Shown: positions 1 through 11,000 of the stretch, in pieces
Position numbering within the stretch: position 1 is the stretch's first letter
How the letters are laid out: each line of letters begins with the position of its first letter
Assembly (NCBI RefSeq): GCF_008629695.1
Contig: NZ_VWSH01000002.1
Location: 155,410-219,409 of the forward strand
Direction: 5' to 3'
Length of the DNA: 64,000 nucleotides
From: Taibaiella lutea
GTDB lineage: Bacteria > Bacteroidota > Bacteroidia > Chitinophagales > Chitinophagaceae
Notes under the pieces: model-generated
What the model saw: only the letters and a program-made list of their open reading frames with translations
Database searches by the model: none
What the model was told of the DNA's origin: nothing
Program-made: the position numbers and the translations under genes

Positions 1-1512
1 ATAACTAAAGCCGTCACCGAAATTCCAGTGATTGATGTAATTGCTTCCGAGAGAAAGATTATTGGTTGATAAAGAATCGATGATGCAAAGTGTATCGGCA
101 CTCAATGTAAAATCTGCATGAATGCTGCTTACATTGACTGCAATAAGCGCGCTGTCACTCTCGCATCCGTTCACTGTTTGCGTTATATACCATGTCTCAG
201 TATGGCCGGTGCTTGTATTAATAACCGGCGCAACAGGAGAACCTGTTGAAGCCAATGGTTGATTATACCACAATAGATTTTGCCCCTGTGCTGTTAAAGT
301 AATTGCCGGAGCATCCTGACAAATCAATTCCGAAGAAGATGAAACAACAGGTGGCAATGGCTTAGGCTTGATATCAACTTTAATTTCGGCTCTTGGACTT
401 TCACATCCTAAAACTTGTTGTGAAACATAGTATGTATAATTACCTGCGGCAACCGTTGAAGGAGAAGGAGCAATGCTGCTGCCTGTTCCTCCTGTCGGAA
501 CATCATACCATAAAAGCGATGTTCCGGTTGCTGCAAGCACAGGTGCAATCGCCTCTTCGCAATAAGAAAGAGGCGAAACAACCGCCGGAGCAGCAGGTAT
601 AGGATTTACTATCAGGTTTAATGTCACGATAGAATCGCATCCTCCGCCTGAGGTGAATGTATCTGTATAATATCCCGTAACACTATAGCTGGTTCCATTG
701 AACAGATAGCTTGAACCCTGACAAATCGCAGCATCTGTAGTATCATTATTAGAAGCTCCGCCGCCACCTGATGCATTTAACATGCCATTTATCCATGTTG
801 CATTCGCAGGTGTATTCGGTGCGCCCGGCGTTTCGTTTGCCGGTACGTTTCCTGCTATCCATGAAGCGCTTATATTATATTGGGCATCATTAAGATAAAA
901 AACTTTTTGAGAGCCTGAACCACTCATGTGTACAGGAGATGACACACCGCTACCATAACTTACAGCATGATAAGACGCTGTAAGATTTGCAGGATCAACC
1001 GTCTGTACCACATCATTGCTGTTGTTCAAAGCCATGTTTGTCCATGTTGTAGAAGCGCCAAAGCCACTTGAAGGATACGTCATTGACCCGCTGTTTGGCA
1101 ATGAGTTTTGTAACTCAAGTAAAGCAGACGTGATGGGTACTATATAGACGTGATCATTATTGGCATCAGTAGGATCATCTGCAGGTAAGTTTGCATTGAT
1201 GTCTCCGCTATTATAAACTACTATAATCGATCCGTAAGGTACACAGGCCCAGTTGGGATCATTCTTAAATCTGTAACAACCCGGAGAAATGGCAACACTG
1301 CCATACCAACCGTTATTATCATCAAATATCCATCCTCTCAGGTCTGCACAACTATTGGTGCATGTAGGCTGTCCTTTAACAACAAATTCGAGATATTCCT
1401 TATTGCCTGACGCTCCTTGTGAAAATTCATTGACAACAATCTGAGCCTGAGCCCCGCGACTGAAAGCAAGTAAACCAAATAAGACAAAGGCAATAATATA
1501 TTTGCGATACAT
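1..1512 (-). CDS. Secreted lamin-tail-domain protein with Ig-like and PKD modules (3' end off window)
   Basis: The frame stays open from the ATG at 1512 to the window edge (504 codons), so the C-terminus is missing. Residues 1-24 form a signal peptide ending in AQAQ. An LTD-like module follows (starts IVVNEFSQGASGNKEYLEF, contains DDNNGWYG and DDPTDANND). Next come a CDSIVTLNL-type module, Ig-like domains that repeat LLWY, and near the edge a PKD motif (HWNFGDG). The start lies 12 bp after the stop of the TonB-dependent receptor, so it is probably the last gene of the DUF5689-receptor operon. It is a clear paralogue of the protein at 21454-23430, which ends in a gliding-type sorting domain; a similar ending here is inferred. 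Its binding target cannot be seen. Confidence 0.85.
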   Translation of the reverse strand, partial: MYRKYIIAFVLFGLLAFSRGAQAQIVVNEFSQGASGNKEYLEFVVKGQPTCTNSCADLRGWIFDDNNGWYGSVAISPGCYRFKNDPNWACVPYGSIIVVYNSGDINANLPADDPTDANNDHVYIVPITSALLELQNSLPNSGSMTYPSSGFGASTTWTNMALNNSNDVVQTVDPANLTASYHAVSYGSGVSSPVHMSGSGSQKVFYLNDAQYNISASWIAGNVPANETPGAPNTPANATWINGMLNASGGGGASNNDTTDAAICQGSSYLFNGTSYSVTGYYTDTFTSGGGCDSIVTLNLIVNPIPAAPAVVSPLSYCEEAIAPVLAATGTSLLWYDVPTGGTGSSIAPSPSTVAAGNYTYYVSQQVLGCESPRAEIKVDIKPKPLPPVVSSSSELICQDAPAITLTAQGQNLLWYNQPLASTGSPVAPVINTSTGHTETWYITQTVNGCESDSALIAVNVSSIHADFTLSADTLCIIDSLSTNNLSLGSNYINHWNFGDGFSY

Positions 1513-1524
1513 TACAAAAGAGAT

Positions 1525-4299
1525 TTAGAATTTGTAGCTGATATTTAAGAAGTAATTAATACCGTAACCATAGAAATATTTATTGGGATAACGATTTGCG
1601 TCCTGAGTAGAATAGTCAAAACGTAATTGCTCGAAACCACCATTAATAGACTGGTTATTCAATATGTTATTTACACCTGCATTGATATAGATAAAGGAAT
1701 TCTTTGAAGCAGCATGAATATATTTATTCACCTTTATAGATATTCCTGCAAAGACGTCCATGGTGAAAATACCCGGAAGTTTTTCCTGCGCCAGAATAGC
1801 AGATTTTTCTACGCCGTCGGCTAATAATCCTACAGCTTCGGCAGTACGTCTGCTTGGGTTAATGTCAATGTAATTCCTGTCCATATAATTGAAGTTCACA
1901 TTGGCATACCAATACTTTGGTGATTTATAATTAAGCCCTAAAGTATAAGCAGATTGCGGCCCTGCAGCAACGTAATAATTCTTGATATAAACTTTGCTTG
2001 TGCCAACTTTGCTTGATGTGTCATCATCACGATAGATACTTACATCAGGTTCGTTGGTATAAAAAGCCTGCATCCAGGTAGCAACCGCAGTAGCGCTAAA
2101 ACTCGGACTAATCTTTGCCTGTAAAGCTAACTCGCCACCTAAATTTCTCATATCCACATTACGCATCACATAGTTTACGAAAGTCTGATAGTCATCATGA
2201 TAGAAACGTTTGATATCTGTCAGTCCGGTCATATCCGTAACAAAGCCGGATAATCTTCCCGTCAGATTTGGCGAATGAAGCAGATAACCCGCTTCCACTG
2301 TTTTTATCATCTCTGTTTTAGGTTCAGAGATAGCATCATTGCGGGTACGCGGCGAAATGAAAGTATTATCAAATGAAGGTGCATTTGTCATTACTCCACC
2401 ATTTGCATACAGATAATTACGTCCGTCAATTTTATAAGTCAGGCCCCCTTTAACAGCGTATGTAAGGAAATTGAATGTTTCTGACGAACCAAAAGATTTG
2501 GTAGGGAAAAGGCCATTCTTGAATTGACCGTCTCTCATGAAACCCTCTGTCCCTACTTTTGCTGTAAGGAACATATCTACCTTATTAAATACAAAAGATG
2601 ATTGTCCCCACCAGTAAGCTTTATAAAATTGTGATTTATAATCGTAGCTGTATTTATCGCCTACTTTAACTATACTGTTTGGATTATTAAGGTCATTTTG
2701 ATTGAACTGCACATTACCTACATAAGTACGCTCCGCAAATTGGTTAAGATTCACAAAATAGTCACCACCCAATAAATCATCTACTTTACGGTAACTTTCT
2801 GTCATTTGCAACATACCGGCTACCCCAGTTCTGATAGTAATATGTTCGTTTATATTTTTCAATAAATTAGTTGTGAAAGAATAACGATTTACATCATCAC
2901 GATCTTCGCCAAGTATTACAAGCGATCTTCTGCCGGTAACGCCATTCACCGTTCTTTGATTCATCATGTTATTCTGATAAATTCTGTTCCAGTCAATCTG
3001 CATCCTGTTCGGATCTGCTGTCAGATATTCTCTTGTAGCCTCGGCCTGTTCGTAATTAGGGCCATTAGGATCATTTAAGAAATAACTTGGTAAGTATCTG
3101 TAATAATCAGGGCGCGGATCAGGATTGTTGTACCAGTCTAAAGAAGTATTGCCATTGTAACCTGTCTGAAAAGCAAAAGCTGCATTCAGGGAAGTTTTCA
3201 TATTCGGCTTGTATTGATAACTTAAAATCGTCGTTGGCTGAAAGGAATTATTTACTTTGGAATTCCTTACTTCACCATCCTGCATACCCCAGTTAGGATT
3301 ATAGTAATTATCTCCTGCAAGCGCAATAGCTTCCTTGGTTACAGGTGCTGCTTTTCCTCTGCTTGTCGGCGCGCCGAACGTAGTAAGGTGTATAGAGCTT
3401 TTATCATTAAGCTGTTTGCTGACGCCCAGATAGTAAGAATACGCATTGTAATAAGTTCCGGGAACATAACCATCATCAGACCAGCGTTTGGATGCCGAAG
3501 CAGAAAATGCCCATCCGTTACGCATCATACCTGTGCTGTGTGTCACCATTACCCTGTTACTGTAAGTTCTGTTGGATGCAGAATAAGAAATGCGCGTTTG
3601 TTGCCTTTGAGAAGCTGCAGTAGCATCTATTTCAGAGGAGCCTATAAGGCCGCCAAAACCAGCTTCGCCCGGTTCAAGCCCAAAGGTTACAGACTGATTA
3701 CGGAAGATATCATTCAAACCTCCCCATTGGTTCCAGGAAGCATAACCCGATTCTACATCATTCATCATAATGCCATTCAGATAAACTTCCATTTGGTCGC
3801 GTTTATAACCCCTCAGTTGATATCTTAACGGACCAAAAGTATAAGAACTTGCTGCAAGGAAAGGATCGCGTGAAGCTGTCAAAGCCCCTGAAATATTCTG
3901 GTCACTAACGCCGTCATCATCAGAGCTGATAGCGCTTTCTTCCAGGGCAATAGTAGGCAATTGCTGGCTTTCCATAGAGGTAGCCGCGTCGTCTATGGAA
4001 ACTTCTATCGTTTCGACATCTACGATTGCTTCATTAACGGTAAGTGGAATTGTATCTGTATGGATAAAGCCTGTGGTGGCAATAAGATGGTAATTACCAA
4101 AAGGCACATTGCTGAAAACAAAGTCTCCAGAACCATCTGTTATAGCCTGAAGGTTAAGTTCCGGTATATTAACCGTTACTTCAGCTATCTCTCTTTTAGT
4201 GCCGGATGAAATAATTTTTCCTTTGATAAGTGCCTCCTGTTGTGCAAACAGACAGTAAGAGCAGAGTAAAAGCAATCCCGTAATAAAGGAATGTTTCAT
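1525..4299 (-). CDS. TonB-dependent outer-membrane receptor with carboxypeptidase-like regulatory domain
   Basis: This is a 924-residue outer-membrane barrel expected to import a ligand using TonB energy. It has a signal peptide (ending CLFAQQ), a carboxypeptidase-regulatory-like beta-sandwich at about 25-105 (GKIISSGTKREIAEVTVNIP), a plug with a VYLNGIMMNDVESGYASWNQ-type segment at about 170-235, and a long barrel ending in the aromatic LNISYKF. No SusD homologue is adjacent. Instead a DUF5689 lipoprotein lies 88 bp upstream and a lamin-tail secreted protein 12 bp downstream, a layout consistent with one operon. The substrate is unknown; the partners' possible OB-fold and LTD modules hint at nucleic acid or phosphate-linked ligands, which is inference only. 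Confidence 0.9.
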   Translation of the reverse strand: MKHSFITGLLLLCSYCLFAQQEALIKGKIISSGTKREIAEVTVNIPELNLQAITDGSGDFVFSNVPFGNYHLIATTGFIHTDTIPLTVNEAIVDVETIEVSIDDAATSMESQQLPTIALEESAISSDDDGVSDQNISGALTASRDPFLAASSYTFGPLRYQLRGYKRDQMEVYLNGIMMNDVESGYASWNQWGGLNDIFRNQSVTFGLEPGEAGFGGLIGSSEIDATAASQRQQTRISYSASNRTYSNRVMVTHSTGMMRNGWAFSASASKRWSDDGYVPGTYYNAYSYYLGVSKQLNDKSSIHLTTFGAPTSRGKAAPVTKEAIALAGDNYYNPNWGMQDGEVRNSKVNNSFQPTTILSYQYKPNMKTSLNAAFAFQTGYNGNTSLDWYNNPDPRPDYYRYLPSYFLNDPNGPNYEQAEATREYLTADPNRMQIDWNRIYQNNMMNQRTVNGVTGRRSLVILGEDRDDVNRYSFTTNLLKNINEHITIRTGVAGMLQMTESYRKVDDLLGGDYFVNLNQFAERTYVGNVQFNQNDLNNPNSIVKVGDKYSYDYKSQFYKAYWWGQSSFVFNKVDMFLTAKVGTEGFMRDGQFKNGLFPTKSFGSSETFNFLTYAVKGGLTYKIDGRNYLYANGGVMTNAPSFDNTFISPRTRNDAISEPKTEMIKTVEAGYLLHSPNLTGRLSGFVTDMTGLTDIKRFYHDDYQTFVNYVMRNVDMRNLGGELALQAKISPSFSATAVATWMQAFYTNEPDVSIYRDDDTSSKVGTSKVYIKNYYVAAGPQSAYTLGLNYKSPKYWYANVNFNYMDRNYIDINPSRRTAEAVGLLADGVEKSAILAQEKLPGIFTMDVFAGISIKVNKYIHAASKNSFIYINAGVNNILNNQSINGGFEQLRFDYSTQDANRYPNKYFYGYGINYFLNISYKF

Positions 4300-4387
4300 A
4301 TTGTAAAAAGTGAATAATTTGATTGAAATAGTATGAATATGCCTGTCTTCATTTTCATCAGTTCAGCTTGTTGATGAATGTTTGTTA

Positions 4388-5788
4388 TTACTGGATGTCT
4401 GTAAGGTTTCGTACCTGAATTTGTTTGGTAGTACCAAACTGACCTGTAATACCTGTTATGGTTTTTGTACCTGTCGGCAGGTTATCATTAGCAAAAGTTG
4501 CGGTGGCTATTGTGTATAATGTTATAGAACCGGAGCCATCACTTATTACTTTATTGCCCGAATAAGAACCTGACGGGAAAGTTACATTTGCAATTTTCAC
4601 CAAAGTAGATTCCCATGCTTCGAAATTCGAATTGATTTGTGCAATTGTTGTAACACGCGGTACTATTGTACCGGTACCCGATTTAAAAGCTGCGCCTGTT
4701 TGTAATCCGCTTATCTGCAGAAGGCTGTTGTATTCTGCCAACGCACCACCGGTAACATTCACAGTTAAAGAATCACCTAAGTTAAAAGTATGCGTTCCTG
4801 TAAAACGTAAAACGATACCGCGATCACCTTGTTGCAATACCAGGTTCTGTGGTTGCTGATTTCCTGTCGATTTATCACTGATTACCACCCCTGTTATTTT
4901 ATAGGTTTCCAGCGTAACAGTACCACCTGTAAACAATTTACGTACACTGTCAATTGTAATTAATGAAGTAGCACCATTACCGCAACGTGGGTTGTACATT
5001 CTCACATCAGTTGTATCTCTGATGATCAATTGCGCTGCATCATCATATCTTGTGTACAGACCTACTATTACACCTTGACCTGTAGGAGTCAATATCGGCT
5101 GGAAGTTGGCGTAGTTACTGGAGCGGACCACAATACCGCCTGAAGCGGAACATGTAGCAAGGCTTCTGTTGAAAGTGGCAGTTGGCGGTGCATAAGGCAC
5201 ACCTGCGTCCGCATCAGCAAATTGTACGTCTCTTATGGCAACAAGCGTATTAAGCCTGTTTACATTTTGTCCCGGTACCTTTAAGTCACTATAACTTAAA
5301 GTATCTACCTTAATCTTGTTCGGGAAAGTTGCTTTGACAATATAGTCACCTACAGTTGTACCATTAATCATTGTAAGCGAGCCTTGTGCATCAGGCGCAT
5401 TACCTAACTGAGACAAGCCATGATAGCTTCCAAGAGAAAGCCCTTTACATTTAATGTATATCTTACGTCCTACAGGGTAGTCCGTATAGAGATTAGTTTG
5501 GTCTATCAATACTTCTATACCACCTGTTGAATCCTGTATTACTATTTTTTTGTAATAATTGCCGCTTCTGTCATCCATACATACAATGCCGGAGATAACA
5601 ACATTGCTGTCAATCTGTGTCTGGGGAAGGCTCTTCAGTTGCGCAATAGTATGCGTAACCTTCAGATGCGGGTCAACGCTGCTTTCATCAGGCGGCGTAT
5701 CAAAATCTTTTTTAAGGCATGATGAAAGATTTACTGCCATACTTGCCAGTAACAAAAAGCTTAGGATTGGAGAAAAAATCCGTTTCAT
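4388..5788 (-). CDS. DUF5689-domain surface lipoprotein
   Basis: The ATG at 5788 is chosen because MKRIFSPILSFLLLASMAV gives a signal peptide followed by a lipobox-like LSSC; the upstream in-frame ATG at 5845 would add an unlikely 19-residue extension. The mature protein (about 440 residues) starts with the DUF5689-like region (VTHTIAQLKSLPQTQIDSNV, then VVISGIVCMDDRSGNYYKKI). It then shows three repeats of an OB-fold-like pattern (ITGVVISDKSTGNQQPQNLV, ITGITGQFGTTKQIQVRNL). Proteins of this family usually sit next to a TonB-dependent receptor of the kind found 88 bp downstream, so this is probably its surface-exposed ligand-capture partner, taking the place of SusD. The ligand is unknown. 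Confidence 0.82.
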   Translation of the reverse strand: MKRIFSPILSFLLLASMAVNLSSCLKKDFDTPPDESSVDPHLKVTHTIAQLKSLPQTQIDSNVVISGIVCMDDRSGNYYKKIVIQDSTGGIEVLIDQTNLYTDYPVGRKIYIKCKGLSLGSYHGLSQLGNAPDAQGSLTMINGTTVGDYIVKATFPNKIKVDTLSYSDLKVPGQNVNRLNTLVAIRDVQFADADAGVPYAPPTATFNRSLATCSASGGIVVRSSNYANFQPILTPTGQGVIVGLYTRYDDAAQLIIRDTTDVRMYNPRCGNGATSLITIDSVRKLFTGGTVTLETYKITGVVISDKSTGNQQPQNLVLQQGDRGIVLRFTGTHTFNLGDSLTVNVTGGALAEYNSLLQISGLQTGAAFKSGTGTIVPRVTTIAQINSNFEAWESTLVKIANVTFPSGSYSGNKVISDGSGSITLYTIATATFANDNLPTGTKTITGITGQFGTTKQIQVRNLTDIQ

Positions 5789-5945
5789 TTTATAATGTAA
5801 TTTTTTTGAATTAAGAGTATAATAAAGGCAAAAAACACCCCACAACCCTTTCAGATTGCAAATGCAGGAACTTTGATGATAGCAGCGTTTTGTAAGATTT
5901 AAGCTAATCTCTTGTTCCGGTAAAAAAAGTATTCTTATATTCTAA

Positions 5946-5980
5946 GAATGAGCACACATTAATGAATTGTGCGCTCATTC
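5946..5980 (-). terminator. Hairpin downstream of the 6007-7701 gene
   Basis: GAATGAGC (5946-5953) pairs with GCTCATTC (5973-5980), and CACA/TGTG extends the stem past one mismatch. It begins 26 bp after the stop of the minus-strand gene. The T tract on the minus strand is poor, so termination efficiency is uncertain. Confidence 0.4.
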
Positions 5981-6006
5981 CGGTTTTGTTTTGAATCTGA
6001 TAAATC

Positions 6007-7701
6007 TTATTGTACAGCAGCTTTAATCACACCTGAATGTGTTGTATCGTTTACACGAATAACATAAAGGCCTTTAGTCAGGTGTACATTTTGAATCCTG
6101 TATTGGTTAGCACCTTGTTGCATGTGTTGGCTTGCTTCGTAAACCTTACGGCCTGTAATGTCATAAACGGCAATATTCAAAGTTGTACTCTCTTTCAATG
6201 CGATGCCTAACACTATTTGTTCGCTTGTAGCAGCACCCAAAACAGCCAGCGTCATACCATCCGTTTTTCTTTCAGAAATGCCTGTTCCGCTACCTGAACC
6301 TGCAGAAATCTTAATATCATCTACTGACCACTCTTGTGCACCACCACTTGTAGCAGCAGAAGTATATTTGAAAGCCAAGTAGAAAGGAGTTGTTTGGTAA
6401 GTGCTTAATGATATGTTTGAGAACGCTGTCCAGTCAGTTGAAGTTTCATTGGTAACATCTTTAATAGTTGTCCATATAGCCAAAGCCGGATCTCCTGAAC
6501 CTGCATAGTTTGTAGAAACAGCTACAATTTTTGTAGTCAAACCTGTATATCTTATTTTTTCCCAGAACTCCAGAACAGGGTTAGTTGTGCTTGAAAGATT
6601 TATCGGAGCATTCGTGATCAACCAGTCTTCGTTATCGTTAGCGCCACCTGAGAAACCGCCATTCATGTAAACAGAGTTAGCATCTGTATGTCCTTGTGTA
6701 CCGCATCTCCAGGTTTGAGAACCTGTTTTGGAAACATATTTGAATGTACCCAACGCAGGATCAAGACAAGTAGAGAACGTTTCGTTCAAGGAAGTCATAG
6801 GAGGTGCAATCGCAGTATCTTCTGTTGAGAAGATCCACGCGCTGTTATTGTAAATACCGGTACTCTTAAGGTTTCCTGTAGTACTTACAAATGCAGTAGA
6901 ATCATAAGTTACATAGTAATGCTTGTTAGAGCCAAGTGTAATGTTATTAATGGTAACATCTTGTCCGCTCACTACAACATCAGAAGAGGTAACAGCTTTA
7001 TTTTGTACAGAACCATCAGTAACATTATGTAAAATGATATTACCCGTTCCTTTATTTATAGTCTGATTGAATCTGAAGCTCAATGTATCGGTAGCCAAAG
7101 GGACATTAGCACCAAGCGGTGTTCTTGCTACAGTTACAACGTTGGTTGCATAACCGTTAAAACCTGTGATAAGAATATCATCTATATCAATTCTTGATGC
7201 AGAAGTATCAGCCTTTCTGATGCTTATTCTTGCAGGACCTGAAACGTTGATTGGAATGGTTACAGCTGTTAATGTGCTGCCCGGAGTAATATTGCTGCCC
7301 GCTTGTGTCCATGTAGAACCCATATTGGTACTGTAATAAACGCCAAATGTGCTGCCTGTTTCAGAACCGTATCTTCCATGCGACAATGTTACGCTTCCGA
7401 TACCTTGTTGTAAATCCTCGTTCAATGTCATTGAACCGTTTGCACCTGTCGTGTTATCCACACGGCGCATTCTTGCTGCATGCTGTCCGTTATACTTGTC
7501 ACTTGTAGGCACCATATCTCCTAAAAACACACCGGGCATAACCCAGTTTCTTCCATTCAGCAATGTAGGCGTCGCTGTTGCATAAGCCTTGATGCTGTCT
7601 GTTTCAAAATCTACGAAGTAAGGATATACCTGTGCACTTGCCTTCATTCCCGTTAGTGCAATGCTTGCCACTAATACGCCGGTTTTTAAAAATTTATTCA
7701 T
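6007..7701 (-). CDS. Secreted Ig-like / choice-of-anchor J protein with T9SS type A sorting domain
   Basis: This 564-residue exported protein has a signal peptide ending in KASAQ and an N-terminal beta-rich region. An SbsA-type Ig-like domain lies at about 190-295 (LSFRFNQTINKGTGNIILHN, ending in a YYVTYDSTAF strand). A choice-of-anchor J or cleaved-adhesin-like lectin fold lies at about 300-470 (WRCGTQGHTD, NEDWLITNAPINL, WSVDDIKI). The C-terminal 80 residues (TLNIAVYDITGRKVYEA ... GLYVIRV) are a T9SS type A sorting domain, so it should be secreted and anchored at the surface. It is transcribed towards the DUF5689 operon, but 218 bp and a hairpin separate them, so it is probably its own unit. 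The role is likely adhesive or carbohydrate-binding; no catalytic motif was seen. Confidence 0.82.
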   Translation of the reverse strand: MNKFLKTGVLVASIALTGMKASAQVYPYFVDFETDSIKAYATATPTLLNGRNWVMPGVFLGDMVPTSDKYNGQHAARMRRVDNTTGANGSMTLNEDLQQGIGSVTLSHGRYGSETGSTFGVYYSTNMGSTWTQAGSNITPGSTLTAVTIPINVSGPARISIRKADTSASRIDIDDILITGFNGYATNVVTVARTPLGANVPLATDTLSFRFNQTINKGTGNIILHNVTDGSVQNKAVTSSDVVVSGQDVTINNITLGSNKHYYVTYDSTAFVSTTGNLKSTGIYNNSAWIFSTEDTAIAPPMTSLNETFSTCLDPALGTFKYVSKTGSQTWRCGTQGHTDANSVYMNGGFSGGANDNEDWLITNAPINLSSTTNPVLEFWEKIRYTGLTTKIVAVSTNYAGSGDPALAIWTTIKDVTNETSTDWTAFSNISLSTYQTTPFYLAFKYTSAATSGGAQEWSVDDIKISAGSGSGTGISERKTDGMTLAVLGAATSEQIVLGIALKESTTLNIAVYDITGRKVYEASQHMQQGANQYRIQNVHLTKGLYVIRVNDTTHSGVIKAAVQ

Positions 7702-7778
7702 TGTTTTATTGATTGTATAGTTTGACTATTGTTTTAGATCGGTTTTAATAATAGCTGTCTTAGTTTCTGTTTGAAGGC

Positions 7779-7786
7779 CAAAATTA
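7779..7786 (-). promoter_or_regulatory. Candidate -7 box for the 6007-7701 gene
   Basis: The minus strand reads TAATTTTG, an exact match to the Bacteroidota TAnnTTTG element, 77 bp upstream of the start at 7701. No TTG -33 element was found at the expected spacing, so support is limited to the -7 match. The rest of 7702-8010 holds nothing else I can identify. Confidence 0.3.
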
Positions 7787-8010
7787 GATGCGTTATACAT
7801 GTTGACCTATAATGCGATTGTTATGTAAAAATTTGCGACATATCTATATTGTTACTTATCAGTAGATTGAACCTATAAGAAATAATTTGGTAACATTTTC
7901 ATAATAAGAACTTTGAATTACCGAATTATTAAATTCATCAAATGATATTGATATGTTCATTTTATCAGGCGTACATTGTACGCCATTTATTTATATTGGC
8001 ATCAACCAAA

Positions 8011-8055
8011 AACGCGGGGCTTTGGATGGCATCCAAAGCCCCGCGTTCTTTTTTT
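8011..8055. terminator. Strong bidirectional intrinsic terminator
   Basis: A perfect 15-bp GC-rich stem (8013-8027 with 8031-8045, loop GGC) is extended by AA/TT pairs. It has a T run on the plus side (8046-8055) and five T on the minus side. It lies 30 bp after the stop of the minus-strand gene at 8087 and should terminate it. Confidence 0.9.
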
Positions 8056-8086
8056 AAAACAAGCAATTGACCAGAGTGCTTATTAT

Positions 8087-11000
8087 TTATTCATGGACAA
8101 ACCTAATGACATAAACTTCATATCCTGAAGTAACACGTAATAAGTAAATACCTGCAGCAAGATTATCGGAGAGATGGATACGATGGTTTAGTTTGCCATC
8201 AGGAGTAGCAGCTTCGTTACGATAAATAATTCGTCCCGACCTGTCTATAATATCTATACCTGCCTTATTTTCAGATACTGTACCTATAACATTAAAAATG
8301 CCATTATTTGGATTAGGGTAAAGTGTAAGTTCTTTATTGTTCGCATTGATATCAGCAGTTCCTGTACTGCCGTTACCATCCTGAATAGTAATTGTAATAG
8401 TTATCCACGGAGAATAATCCCCATTTGTACAACGTGTCCTTATATGGAAATAATGCACACCCGGCAACATAGCAGATGCATGATAAACAGTATCTGTAGT
8501 GAACATGCCTGATGTCGGATTTGTCGGCTGTAAATCCAATACTACCTCATAGCCCGACGCTGCTGCTACATGCGCCCATTTGAATACAGCAGAAGAAAAC
8601 TGTATATCTGTTGAAATAAGCGTAACAGGCACAAGACATGGCGGAGGAGGTGTTACTACCACCATCGTTACAGGATTGCTTGTTACATCATTCGGGAAAG
8701 CGCAGACTATACTACTTGTCAAAACGCAGGTTATGACATCCGCGGAATCTATATCGAAATCTGTATAAGTAGCGCTGTTAGTGCCAACATTGATACCATT
8801 CTTCTGCCATTGCAATACAGGCGCAGTGCCGCCATTTGTTATAGTCGCAGTAAAGGTTGCAGGCGTCCCGTTTGGAATTGTACTTCCCGGGAATACCGTA
8901 ACAGTAATAGTCGGAAGAATAGTTGTAGTCACATTAAGGTTAAGCGTTACAACACTGTCGCAACCAACCACATTCTGTGTATCGTAAACAGCTGCCGCCG
9001 GGCCTCCGGAAGTAACAACGATGCCATTCCAGGTATAAGGTAATTCGCTGGCGCAGATAGTAATGTTCTCCGTAGATGCAGAAGTATCTTTTACTGTTAA
9101 GTTCAAAGTAACCACACTGTCGCAATTCGCTGTATTATCAGTGGTATAAACAGCTATTCCGGTTCCGCCCGAAGTAACAATAATACCATTCCATGTATAA
9201 GGCAATTGATTATTACAAATAGTGATTGCCTGTGTATAAGCAGAAGTGTTATGTACAGTAAGATTCAATGTAACAACACTATCACAGTTAACCGCGTTCG
9301 GTGTAGTATAAACAGCTGCAGCAGGCCCTCCTGTTGTAACAGTAGTACCATTCCATGTAATTGGCATCTGATTGCTGCAGACAGCTGAATCGACCGTATG
9401 CGCCGATGCGTGTTTAATAAATAAATGCAATGTTACAATACTGTCGCAGCTATGCACCGATTGCGTATTATAAACAGCAGTCGTCGTATTTCCGGAAGAT
9501 GGAGCAGGTACGGAAATACCATTCCATGTAATCGGAAGCTGATTACTGCAAACAGTATCATTGACTGAAACCGCATATACCTCATTTACAGTAAGGTTTA
9601 GTTTTACGATACTGTCACAGCCACCCGCATTGACAGTATTAAAAGTAGCGTAGTTAGGATTTGAATTAGCTGTAGCCGGGATGGTAATACCATTCCATAC
9701 AACAGGCAACACATTTCTGCAATAAGTTTTATGATCTGTTACAGCAGACGTATCTCTGATAAAAAGTTGTAAAGTAACAACACTGTCACAAAGGTTTGCA
9801 GCTGTATCCGTATATACCACAGTAGCTATATTGCCCGTTGGAGGAGCATTTACAGTAATGCCATTCCATATAACCGGAAGGTTGTTACGGCATGTAGTAT
9901 CATGAACGATAAGCGGTGTAGGCGCGGTTTTTACAACCAGATTCAATAATAATATACTGTCGCAGCCGCCTGCATTTGTTATCGTATCGCTTGCCACTGC
10001 CGTTCCGCCTGCTGTAACACTGACGCCATGCCATATATAAGGCAGGTCATTACTGCACACCGTGTCTGTAACAGTCGTAATGGAACTGGCACCTGCAATT
10101 ACAAGATTAGTACCGTTATTAGGTGCAATTATAACCGGGCTGCTGCTCACAACACGGATGCGGTAACCTGTGCCCGGTGGCGTGTTTAATGGAATAGTTG
10201 CATTAATACTACCTCCCGTTGTTCCCACAAATGTTCCGATGTTTACCGGAGCTGCAAAAGAACCCGAAGCATTTGATAATTGAGCGGTAAATACATTGCT
10301 TGCATTATAAATCCCGCTTATAGTATAAGGTACGCTGACTGCCGAGCCCGCACAAAAAGGGCCTGTAATTGTAGTACCTGTTATAAGATTTACATTACCG
10401 ACCTTTACAAGGAAGCCGTCGTTGCTGCCGCCATAAACAGGTTGGTGTGTTCCCGGAATGGAAATACCGGCCGAAGAAGAGGCACCTCCCACCATGTAAA
10501 TATTATTAAGCGAATCAACAGCGCAGCCATTTCCTGTTTCTGCGTCCGCACCTCCGAAATAACTGCTCCATACAAGACCACCGGCAGGATTGAATTTTGC
10601 AAGAATAGCATCATTATCGAAACTGCTGCCCAATGTGTTCTGAAAGCCGCCGTTTGCCAGACCGGAAGAACCGGAAAATCCTGTAGCAATCACATTTCCT
10701 GCATAATCTATAATGCCGTTTGAAAATCTTTCCTGACCGGTTCCGCCGAAATAAGTACCCCATAAAATAACAGTACCGAGCGTATTGAATTTTACAAGAA
10801 AAGCATCATAAATTCCACCTCCGAAAGTATTCTGTGCACCTCCACTTGCAATGTTCGCTGTGGAGGATGTCTGTCCCATCAGGTACACATTTCCTGCTGA
10901 ATCAGGAAGGCACCTGTAACTATTTTCGGCCTGATTGCCGCCATAATAGCTGGCCCATACCCTGGTACCCGCAGAATTGAATTTCACAAGGAAAGCATCA

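Noticed and set aside
10280-10723. 147-codon plus-strand frame inside the SBBP-repeat gene
   Set aside because: It is an antisense shadow created by the repeated coding sequence, with Cys/Asn-rich random composition.
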